In this document: piece by piece, positions 1 to 5,585 of the stretch
How the letters are laid out: each line of letters opens with the position of its first letter
Position numbering within the stretch: position 1 is the first letter of the stretch
Assembly (NCBI GenBank): GCA_025457805.1
Contig: JALOTR010000232.1
Location: 1-5,585 of the forward strand
Direction: 5' to 3'
DNA from: Akkermansiaceae bacterium
GTDB lineage: Bacteria > Verrucomicrobiota > Verrucomicrobiia > Verrucomicrobiales > Akkermansiaceae
DNA length: 5,585 bases
Made by a program: the position numbers and the translations under genes
The notes under the pieces: generated by a model
Database searches by the model: none
What the model saw: only the letters and a program-made list of their open reading frames with translations
Told to the model about the DNA's origin: nothing

Positions 1-1027
1 GTTCAAAAAGCTTTTCGGAAACTTGTTTTCCAATGATATCGGCATCGATCTGGGCACCGCAAACACGCTGATCAACGTCAAGGACCACGGCATCGTCCTA
101 CGTGAGCCGTCGGTCGTGGCGGTCAAGGCCGGCACCAATGAGGTGCTTGCCGTCGGCGACGATGCCAAACGCATGCTCGGCCGGACGCCGGGTAACATCG
201 TGGCGATCCGCCCCCTCAAGGATGGGGTGATCGCTGATTTCGAGGTCACCGAGGCCATGCTGCGGCACTTCATCCGAAAGGTGAACAAAGGCCGCCGCTC
301 CAATCCGCGGGTGCTCATCGCCATCCCGTCCGGCATCACCGAAGTCGAGCGCCGGGCCGTGCGCGAATCCGCCGAGCAGGCCGGAGCGCGCGAGGTTTAC
401 CTCATCGAAGAGCCGATGGCGGCTGCGATCGGGGTGGGATTGCCCGTCCAGGATGCCTCCGGAAACATGATCGTGGACATCGGCGGCGGCACTACGGAAG
501 TGGCACTGATTTCCCTCTCGGGCATCGTTTACGCCCGCTCCGTGCGCACCGCAGGTGACGAACTCGACGAGGCCATCATCCAATACATGAAGCGCGCCTA
601 CAACCTGATGATCGGCGAGCGCACTTCCGAGGACATCAAAATCCGCCTTGGCTCCGCAGCCCCGCTGCCCAAGGAACTCACCATGGAGGTCAAAGGCCGC
701 GACCTCGTTGCAGGACTTCCCAAAACCATCACCATCACCTCGCAGGAAATCCGCGAGGCCATGGCGGACCCGCTCAGCACCATCGTTGATGCCGTCCGCA
801 CCACTCTCGAACGCTGCCCGCCGGAACTTGCCGCCGACCTCGTGGACCGGGGCATCGTATTGGCTGGCGGAGGAGCGTTGCTCAAGGGGCTTGACCGCCT
901 TCTTCGCGAGGAAACCGGGCTTCCCGTCCACATCGCCGAGGACCCCCTCAGCGCCGTGGCCGAGGGCACTGGCAAGGCGCTTCAGGAGCTTTCCCTCCTG
1001 AAGCGGGTCACCAATTCGGACCGCTGA
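1..1027 (+). CDS. mreB: Rod-shape-determining actin-like protein MreB (missing only the first bases of its start codon)
   Basis: MreB is a bacterial actin that binds ATP, polymerises as antiparallel filaments on the inner membrane and directs lateral cell-wall synthesis. Reading in frame from base 2 gives FKKLFGN and then [16 protein letters not shown]. This closely parallels the E. coli N-terminus (MLKKFRGMFSND), whose amphipathic helix binds membrane. Base 1 is G, so an ATG (or GTG/TTG) most likely spans the left edge, giving about 342 residues, normal for the family. The TTG at 23 would remove the amphipathic segment and is not preferred. With inferred numbering, the phosphate-1 motif DLGTANTL is near 17-24, the LIEEP segment carrying the catalytic Glu is near 137, phosphate-2 DIGGGTTEV begins near 160, and the adenosine motif [13 protein letters not shown] is near 285-297. 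The MreB-typical GERTSEDIK is also present. The stop is TGA at 1025-1027. It is the first gene of the shape operon in view, and its promoter lies outside the window. Identification is essentially certain. Confidence 0.98.
   Translation, partial: FKKLFGNLFSNDIGIDLGTANTLINVKDHGIVLREPSVVAVKAGTNEVLAVGDDAKRMLGRTPGNIVAIRPLKDGVIADFEVTEAMLRHFIRKVNKGRRSNPRVLIAIPSGITEVERRAVRESAEQAGAREVYLIEEPMAAAIGVGLPVQDASGNMIVDIGGGTTEVALISLSGIVYARSVRTAGDELDEAIIQYMKRAYNLMIGERTSEDIKIRLGSAAPLPKELTMEVKGRDLVAGLPKTITITSQEIREAMADPLSTIVDAVRTTLERCPPELAADLVDRGIVLAGGGALLKGLDRLLREETGLPVHIAEDPLSAVAEGTGKALQELSLLKRVTNSDR
978..1005 (+). repeat. Perfect 11-bp inverted repeat (hairpin) in the 3' end of mreB
   Basis: CGCTTCAGGAG at 978-988 and CTCCTGAAGCG at 995-1005 are exact reverse complements separated by the 6-nt loop CTTTCC. 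Pairing stops at a G-G mismatch outside the stem. The hairpin lies within the last codons of mreB (coding [11 protein letters not shown]), about 20 nt before the stop. No T-tract follows, so it is not a classical intrinsic terminator. Weaker possible stems follow at once: GGTC 1006-1009 with GACC 1019-1022, and alternatively CCGC 1021-1024 with GCGG 1030-1033. A role in mRNA stability or processing, or in reducing read-through into mreC, is inference. The structure itself is directly visible. Confidence 0.8.
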
Positions 1028-1055
1028 AGGCGGTTCATTTGGGCAACTCCCGGCC

Positions 1056-1868
1056 ATGAAGCCGCTCAATCTCATCGCATTGCTGCTCTTTCTCGCAGGC
1101 GCCGTCTGGGCGCTTACGCGGAGCGACCGCAGCGTGCGCGAGATCCAGAATGCCTACTATTCGGCGATGTCGCCGTTCCTCAAATCCGGCTCGAAACTGG
1201 AAATGCAGGCCCGTGCGTTTCTTGAAGAAACCCGGCATTCCAAGGAACTCGAAGCGGAACTCCAGGCCACCCGCGAACAACTCGGCCGCCTCCAGCTCAT
1301 CGAGTCCCGATTCCGCGCGCTGGAGTATGAAAACGTGCAACTGCGGCATGCTCTCGATTTCAAAAAGGCCACCCACTTCGATGTCGTCGCCGCCCGCGTC
1401 ATCCGCCGCCAACCCACCACCTGGTGGCGTACGGTGGAAATCGATGCCGGTTCCAAACGCGGCATCGGCACCCAACTCGCCGTGCTCTCCAACGAAGGCC
1501 TCGTGGGAAAAATCGACCGCATTGATGGCGCTGGCGAGCGATCGTCCGTCCTGCTTCTCACCGATGAAAAATGCCAGGTCGCAGCCCGCGTCGAGGGCTC
1601 GCCCGAAGTCGGCATCCTCAGCGGCCAGCGGGGTGGCTTTGATGGCGATCCCATGCTCCGTCTCCGTTTCCTTTCCGCCAATGCCGCAGTCCGTCCCGGT
1701 CAGCGAGTATTCACCACCGGCCGCGGTGGCATCTTTCAACCCAACGTCCTTTTGGGCACCATCGAGTCCGTCGAAAAAGGCGCACTGGATTCCGAAGCTC
1801 TCGTCCGTCCGTCGGTGAACTTCGCGGATCTGGGAGCGGTCTTCGTCGTCCTCTCCGCAGATTCTTGA
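1056..1868 (+). CDS. mreC: Rod-shape-determining protein MreC
   Basis: MreC is a bitopic inner-membrane protein that links cytoplasmic MreB/MreD to periplasmic PBP2 and stimulates its activity. The 270-residue product starts with a short positive N-terminus and one membrane helix (about residues 4-20, LNLIALLLFLAGAVWAL). A Glu/Leu/Arg-rich heptad-like stretch at about 46-100 should form the dimerising coiled coil, ending in the family signature ENVQLRHAL (92-100). The periplasmic beta domain follows, with RVIRRQPTTWW (114-124), EIDAGSKRGIG (128-138) and NEGLVGKI (146-153), all typical MreC positions. The C-terminus ends in beta-rich sequence without a long extra tail, so the length is normal. 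The ATG at 1056 is the natural start because it puts the membrane helix at the N-terminus. It lies 28 bp after mreB, and no Shine-Dalgarno sequence is visible. The stop is TGA at 1866-1868. It is probably co-transcribed with its neighbours. Confidence 0.96.
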   Translation: MKPLNLIALLLFLAGAVWALTRSDRSVREIQNAYYSAMSPFLKSGSKLEMQARAFLEETRHSKELEAELQATREQLGRLQLIESRFRALEYENVQLRHALDFKKATHFDVVAARVIRRQPTTWWRTVEIDAGSKRGIGTQLAVLSNEGLVGKIDRIDGAGERSSVLLLTDEKCQVAARVEGSPEVGILSGQRGGFDGDPMLRLRFLSANAAVRPGQRVFTTGRGGIFQPNVLLGTIESVEKGALDSEALVRPSVNFADLGAVFVVLSADS

Positions 1869-1875
1869 ACCACCC

Positions 1876-2463
1876 GTGATCCGCTATTCCATCATCACCA
1901 TCCTGCTCCTGCTGGCGGCCTTCATCGTCCAGCAGTTCATCCCTGCGTTCACGGGGATGAATCACTCGCGGATACTCTTGGTGCAGTTGGTGTTTCTCTG
2001 CTGCGCGGTCACAGTCGGCCAACCGACCATGCTGCTGCTCGCCTTCCTTGGCGGATTCTTCTGGGACGCCCAATGCGCGCTCGGTCCCCACGGCGGCGAT
2101 CCGGAAGTTTACACCCAACAGGTCGAAAACCTGCGCTTTGGATACTCCATCCTGCTCTTCGGCGGCATGGGCTTCCTGATGCAGGGCATCCAGCCATTGT
2201 TCAAACAAGGCAAATGGCAGTTTTCCGCCGTGCTTTCCGGCATCGCCGTATTGTTATATCTATCCGCCGAGTATGCCATTATCAACTTCGTGCGCGGTGA
2301 TTTCATCCTGAACAAACCCACCGTGATGCAAATGGTCTATTCCGCGCTGCTCACCATGTTTTTCTCTCCCCTCATCTTCTGGCTCCTGTTCCGCATCGCC
2401 AAGGCATGCGATCACTCGATCAACCCGGAGGCAGGCCGCCGCCGTCGCCGCACCACCCACTGA
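1876..2463 (+). CDS. mreD: Divergent MreD-like polytopic membrane protein
   Basis: MreD is the small integral-membrane member of the elongasome, thought to modulate MreC and PBP2. This 195-residue protein (family usually about 160-180) is very hydrophobic. Likely membrane segments are at about 4-24, 33-48, 50-66, 88-106, 117-138 and 150-175. Features that resemble MreD are the GGFFWDAQ segment with small residues (59-66), FGYSILLFGGMG (88-99) and the C-terminal YSALLTMFFSPLIFWLLFRI (155-174). The tail after the last helix is cytoplasmic-looking and very basic, with five arginines at 188-192. The start is GTG at 1876, 7 bp after mreC; this keeps the first hydrophobic segment intact. No Shine-Dalgarno sequence is present. 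The stop is TGA at 2461-2463, 5 bp before the next start. Sequence motifs alone are weak in this family. The call rests mainly on the position between mreC and PBP2 plus the topology. Confidence 0.82.
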   Translation: MIRYSIITILLLLAAFIVQQFIPAFTGMNHSRILLVQLVFLCCAVTVGQPTMLLLAFLGGFFWDAQCALGPHGGDPEVYTQQVENLRFGYSILLFGGMGFLMQGIQPLFKQGKWQFSAVLSGIAVLLYLSAEYAIINFVRGDFILNKPTVMQMVYSALLTMFFSPLIFWLLFRIAKACDHSINPEAGRRRRRTTH

Positions 2464-2468
2464 TTCCC

Positions 2469-4643
2469 ATGGAACCCGGCTATAGAATCCGCCTCTACCT
2501 GCTCACGGCCCTGGTGCTCGTGGGCTTCGGCGCATTGTTGACCCGCCTCCATGAATTCCAGATCGAGCGCCGGAGCGAGTTCCTCAACCTCGTCCCCGGC
2601 AACCGCACCGTCACCGTGCGCGAACCCGGCATCCGCGGGGAAATCACCGATCGCCACGGCGTCACTCTCGCCCGCAATCTCAGGAAATATGAAGTCTCGT
2701 TCAATCTTGAGGAAATCCGCGACGCCTATCTCGCCCAACACGAGAACGACCCCACCATCGAGCGCGTCACCAAGGAAGATGGCATTCCCCGCAAGCGCGA
2801 GGAAAAGGATATCGTCTCGATCGTCAACGAAGGCATCATCACCCGCCTGCGCGAACTCGGCCTCGCCAAAAACTATAACTCCAAGGAACTCCGCGTCCAT
2901 TTCCTCACCCATGGCGGATTGATTCCCTTCAGCTATCGCGCCGATCTCACTTATGCGGAGTTCGCCCGCTTTGCAGAACACAATCTCGATCTGCCCGGCG
3001 TTTCCCTCAACATCCGTCCCCAGCGCGATTATCCCTACGGCACTCTCGCCAGCCACGTCGTCGGTTATCTCAAGCAATGGGAAAAAGGTGATGTCCCGGA
3101 AAGCGCCACCCGCCTTTTCAATCATTACATCGGCGAGGAAAAAGGCATCGCCGGCGTGGAGGCCAGCATGGACACCCTGCTGCGTGGCCCGGAAGGCCGC
3201 AAAACCATCGTGAAGGATGAAAAGGGCAGGACCATCCGCATGTCCGATTATACCAAACCCGGCATCGGCGCGGAGGTGCAGCTCTCCATCGATGGACGGA
3301 AACAATATCTTCTCGAAAACGTGCTCCGCCGCGCCGGCCGCGCCGCCGGTGTGATCATGGACGTGAATACCGGCGAGGTTCTCGCCATCGCCTCCGTGCC
3401 GGACTATGATCCGAATGCATTCATCCCCAGCATCGATCCCGCACGCTGGAAGGCTTATAGCGAAAACAAACAACTCTCGCCACTCACCAATCGCGCCATC
3501 TCGGAGTTCGCTCCCGGCTCCACCATGAAAGTGCCCACCGCCGTTTCCGGAGCGCTGCAAGGCATGGCGAACCGCTCTTTCTCCTGCGACGGTTATGTGG
3601 CCTACGGAAACCACAAGGTCGGTTGCTGGATTTACAACCAAAGCAAGGGCCGCCACGGATCCTTGCCGCTTGCGAAAGCGCTCCAACAATCCTGCAATCC
3701 CTATTTCAACAAGCTCGCCAATGCCATCGGCTGGAAAAACATGGTCGAAGGCTGCCAGATGGTCGGCATCGGCAAACGCACCGGCATCGAACTGCCCGGA
3801 GAAAAACCCGGCATCCTGCCCGGCAGCCGTGCCTGGCGTGCGGCCAATCCATCCGGCGTGATGACTCCCGTGCTCACGGCATTCGTCTCGATCGGCCAAG
3901 GCGATACCATGGCCACACCCTTGCAGTTATGTGCGATGACCTCCTGCATTGCAAACGGAGGGAAATACTATCAACCCCGTATCGTCCGCAAGGTCACCTC
4001 GGAGGAAGGCGCGCCACTCATCGAGGACCGTCCGAAATTGGTAGTCGATCTGATAGAAGCCGGCATCAAACCCGCCGACTTCGAACTCATCCGCAAAGGC
4101 ATGTGGATGGCCGTCAATACCCCCGGCGGCACCGCCAGCAAGGTCAAGATGCCCAAGATCGAAGTCGCCGCCAAAACCGGCACCGCGCAGACCATCGACA
4201 ACGGCAAGAAATCCAACAACTCCTGGGTCATCAGTTTCGCCCCCTATGACAAACCGAAATATGCCGTCTGTGTGCTCGTGCAAAACGGCGGCTCCGGCGG
4301 CAAGGTCTGCGGCCCACTCGTGCATTTGATCTACCGCGGGCTCTTCGCTCAGGACGAGGGCATCAAACTCCCACTCCGCCCGCAGAAGGAATTCGCCGGA
4401 AATACCGACCGCATCGAGGAAATCCCGCTTCCCGACGATGTGCTTGCTGCCATCAACGCAGGCGACCTTGGCGATGCGGATGCAGGCGAGACCGGCGACG
4501 AAGTGGGCGAAGTCGCCGAAGTTGTCCCCGATGTCGCCGTGCCGCCGGCTGATACGTCCGATACCCCCACACCCACGCTCACTCCTGAAATCGACGTCGA
4601 GGGCACCGTCATTCCACGGGCCGTCCCGGTCGAAGACCCCTGA
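2469..4643 (+). CDS. mrdA: Penicillin-binding protein 2 (class B peptidoglycan DD-transpeptidase)
   Basis: PBP2 is the periplasmic transpeptidase that crosslinks peptidoglycan during elongation, anchored in the inner membrane and working with RodA and MreC. The 724-residue product has one N-terminal membrane helix (about 9-25) and then the PBP dimerisation (pedestal) domain with RGEITDRHG (56-64). The transpeptidase domain carries all three catalytic motifs: SxxK as S351-T-M-K354, SxN as S408-C-N410, and K569-T-G-T572. It is therefore predicted to be active. Two cysteines, C373 and C386, flank the loop before the SxN motif. It is longer than E. coli PBP2 (633 residues). The excess lies in a charged pedestal insert at about 88-140 and an acidic Pro/Thr-rich tail at about 654-724. 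The ATG at 2469 is chosen because it lies 5 bp after mreD and leaves a normal short cytoplasmic leader. An in-frame ATG at 2406 would overlap mreD by 58 bp and add 21 Pro/Arg-rich residues. FtsI is the alternative class B family, but the mreBCD context favours PBP2. Confidence 0.95.
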   Translation: MEPGYRIRLYLLTALVLVGFGALLTRLHEFQIERRSEFLNLVPGNRTVTVREPGIRGEITDRHGVTLARNLRKYEVSFNLEEIRDAYLAQHENDPTIERVTKEDGIPRKREEKDIVSIVNEGIITRLRELGLAKNYNSKELRVHFLTHGGLIPFSYRADLTYAEFARFAEHNLDLPGVSLNIRPQRDYPYGTLASHVVGYLKQWEKGDVPESATRLFNHYIGEEKGIAGVEASMDTLLRGPEGRKTIVKDEKGRTIRMSDYTKPGIGAEVQLSIDGRKQYLLENVLRRAGRAAGVIMDVNTGEVLAIASVPDYDPNAFIPSIDPARWKAYSENKQLSPLTNRAISEFAPGSTMKVPTAVSGALQGMANRSFSCDGYVAYGNHKVGCWIYNQSKGRHGSLPLAKALQQSCNPYFNKLANAIGWKNMVEGCQMVGIGKRTGIELPGEKPGILPGSRAWRAANPSGVMTPVLTAFVSIGQGDTMATPLQLCAMTSCIANGGKYYQPRIVRKVTSEEGAPLIEDRPKLVVDLIEAGIKPADFELIRKGMWMAVNTPGGTASKVKMPKIEVAAKTGTAQTIDNGKKSNNSWVISFAPYDKPKYAVCVLVQNGGSGGKVCGPLVHLIYRGLFAQDEGIKLPLRPQKEFAGNTDRIEEIPLPDDVLAAINAGDLGDADAGETGDEVGEVAEVVPDVAVPPADTSDTPTPTLTPEIDVEGTVIPRAVPVEDP
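4349..4643 (+). other. Acidic, Lys-free C-terminal tail region of PBP2 (intrinsically disordered, predicted)
   Basis: After the last transpeptidase segment (around LIYRGLFAQDEG) the protein continues for roughly 95 residues. The final 71 residues (about 654-724) contain 18 Asp/Glu, a single Arg and no Lys, plus many Pro, Thr, Val and Ala. This composition suggests a flexible, strongly negative, periplasmic tail. No known C-terminal domain such as PASTA is recognisable. The reading frame is continuous and codon use matches the rest of the gene, so this is not a frameshift artefact. Any role in binding partners or cell-wall material is inference. Confidence 0.7.
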
Positions 4644-4701
4644 ATCCCATCACTCTCCCAAAATCCATATCTCCTAACTTCACCCCCAATTACCCATTAA
4701 C
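4644..4701 (+). promoter_or_regulatory. 58-nt G-free spacer/leader ahead of the RNase E/G gene
   Basis: Between the PBP2 stop and the next ATG the plus strand contains no G in 58 nt; it is made only of A, C and T, in C-rich and A/T-rich patches. It is the longest gap in the window. It therefore has no Shine-Dalgarno sequence and cannot form G-C or G-U pairs internally, so as RNA it should be almost unstructured. No inverted repeat with a T-tract is present, so there is no intrinsic terminator here. I see no convincing -35/-10 pair. It may act as an open ribosome landing stretch or a processing site, but that is inference. Confidence 0.55.
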
Positions 4702-5585
4702 ATGATTCAACATATCAAGAGACTGCTGGGCATCGGCAAGCCCGATCCCATGCGTGGCAACAGCATCATCGTCAACGTCGAGAAACTCGAACGCCGCGTC
4801 GCCCTGCTTGAGGACGGCGTGCTCGAGGAATACACCGTCGAGCGCGAGGGCGATCAGAACATCGTCGGCGGCATCTTCAAGGGACGTGTCAAAAACATCG
4901 AAGGCGGCCTCAAGGCCATGTTCGTGGACATCGGCCTCGACAAGAATGCCTTCCTTCACTTCTGGGATGCCATCCCCGCTGCACTCGATGCCGGCCTGGA
5001 GGAAATCCAGCGCGAGGGCAGCAAGAAAAAGCAACAGAAGAAGATATCATCCAAGGACATCCCTGATATCTATCCGATTGGTTCAGAGATCGTCATCCAG
5101 GTTTCCAAAGGACCCATCGGCACCAAGGGACCGCGCGTCACCACCAACATCTCGCTGGCCGGCCGTTACCTCGTGCTCATGCCTTATACCGAACAGTTCG
5201 GCATTTCCCGCAAGATCGAGGATCCAAAGGAGCGCGCACGTCTCCGCAAGATCGTGCAGAAGCTTTCCGTGCCGGAAGGCATGGGCATCATCATGCGCAC
5301 CGTGGCCTCCGGCACCCGCGCCCGCCACTTCGTGCGCGACCTCGCCATGCTCCTCGAACAATGGGAGGAAATCGAAGCCCGCCGCGCCAACAACGCCGTG
5401 CCCTGCTGCGTTTTCCAAGAGCCCGGCCTCATCGAACGCACCGCACGCGACTTCCTCACCGATGAGATCGACCAAGTCCTCTGCGATTGCCCGGAAACCA
5501 CCGAGCGCATCCGCGAAATCGCCGGGAAAATCTCCCGCCGCGCCAAACGCCGCGTCCACCACATGCCCGCCAGCGGCCAGCCGAT
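4702..5585 (+). CDS. rng: Ribonuclease E/G family endoribonuclease, N-terminal part (cut by the window edge)
   Basis: RNase E/G enzymes cut single-stranded, AU-rich RNA to mature rRNA and tRNA and to turn over mRNA. The frame is open from ATG 4702 to the right edge, 294 complete codons. After a short basic N-terminus (MIQHIKRLLGIGK) comes the RNase H-like start with LERRVALLEDG. The S1-type RNA-binding region follows with GGIFKGRVKNI and AMFVDIGLDKNAFLH (about 54-86). A Lys-rich insert (about 91-126) precedes GSEIVIQVSKGPIGTKG (from 127) and RYLVLMP (ends about 161). The 5'-sensor region shows GISRKIED (from 167), GMGIIMRT (from 193) and RDFLTDEID (249-257). The DNase I-like catalytic domain with its metal-binding aspartates, and the zinc-link CPxC, would lie beyond the window, so activity and total length cannot be judged. 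The lack of the C-terminal half leaves RNase E versus RNase G open; the symbol is tentative. The neighbourhood resembles E. coli mreBCD-yhdE-rng. Confidence 0.93.
   Translation, partial: MIQHIKRLLGIGKPDPMRGNSIIVNVEKLERRVALLEDGVLEEYTVEREGDQNIVGGIFKGRVKNIEGGLKAMFVDIGLDKNAFLHFWDAIPAALDAGLEEIQREGSKKKQQKKISSKDIPDIYPIGSEIVIQVSKGPIGTKGPRVTTNISLAGRYLVLMPYTEQFGISRKIEDPKERARLRKIVQKLSVPEGMGIIMRTVASGTRARHFVRDLAMLLEQWEEIEARRANNAVPCCVFQEPGLIERTARDFLTDEIDQVLCDCPETTERIREIAGKISRRAKRRVHHMPASGQP

Noticed and set aside
98..1075. Minus-strand open frame of 325 codons opposite mreB
   Set aside because: Same reason: mirrored codon bias over a highly conserved gene, with no recognisable family and no ribosome-binding signal.
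1404..1426. Imperfect inverted repeat around CCACC/GGTGG inside mreC
   Set aside because: Short arms with almost no loop, encoding the conserved RRQPTTWW motif of MreC. Protein constraint explains it well.
2427..2431. GGAGG resembling a Shine-Dalgarno sequence ahead of PBP2
   Set aside because: It lies 37 nt before the ATG at 2469 and 21 nt after the one at 2406, too far or on the wrong side to serve either start. It codes for Pro-Glu-Ala in mreD.
2406..2468. Upstream in-frame ATG for PBP2 that would overlap mreD
   Set aside because: It adds 21 Pro/Arg-rich residues before the membrane helix, caused by GC-rich mreD 3' sequence in another frame. The ATG at 2469 gives a normal leader and fits the tight spacing of the operon.
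2412..3899. Long minus-strand open frame of 495 codons opposite PBP2
   Set aside because: It is antisense to a fully supported PBP2 with all catalytic motifs. Its translation is Gly/Ala/Asp/His-rich without recognisable domains, typical of shadow frames created by C-ending codons.
4644..4701. Possible transcription terminator between PBP2 and the RNase gene
   Set aside because: With no G in the stretch, no GC stem can form, and there is no T-tract. An intrinsic terminator is excluded here, though Rho-dependent ending is not.
4690..5562. Minus-strand open frames opposite the RNase gene
   Set aside because: They lie antisense to clear RNase E/G motifs and show the usual composition of shadow frames.

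Overview
The window is one compact, all plus-strand block of five genes. It holds mreB, mreC, a divergent mreD, a class B penicillin-binding protein of the PBP2/MrdA type, and the first part of an RNase E/G family gene that runs off the right edge. This is the core of the rod-shape (elongasome) operon followed by an RNA-processing enzyme. I found no mobile element, CRISPR array, tRNA or rRNA. The content is mostly conserved housekeeping, and no wholly new system is visible.

Organism: a GC-rich, rod-forming, diderm-like bacterium. Codons ending in C are strongly preferred (ATC, GCC, CTC, GGC), and no start visible in the window has a Shine-Dalgarno sequence. The gene order mreB-mreC-mreD-PBP2-RNase G, the diverged MreD and the MreB N-terminus suggest Verrucomicrobiota (Luteolibacter/Haloferula-like). 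That placement comes from general familiarity, not from a search.

Layout: mreB (1-1027) lacks only about the first two bases of its start codon. A 28-bp gap leads to mreC (1056-1868), 7 bp to mreD (1876-2463), and 5 bp to PBP2 (2469-4643). A 58-bp spacer with no G on the plus strand precedes the RNase E/G gene (4702 to beyond 5585). The tight spacing of the first four genes implies one transcript.

How the genes work together: MreB forms membrane-bound filaments through an N-terminal amphipathic segment. MreC (one membrane helix, coiled coil, periplasmic beta domain) and the polytopic MreD couple those filaments to the periplasmic transpeptidase PBP2, which crosslinks lateral-wall peptidoglycan. 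The polymerase partner RodA, often next to PBP2, does not follow it here. RNase E/G is also linked to mreBCD in E. coli (mreBCD-yhdE-rng), so the association is probably old.

Points worth a second look: a perfect 11-bp hairpin inside the last codons of mreB, the G-free spacer, the acidic Lys-free tail of PBP2, the absent rodA, and the lack of Shine-Dalgarno sequences.
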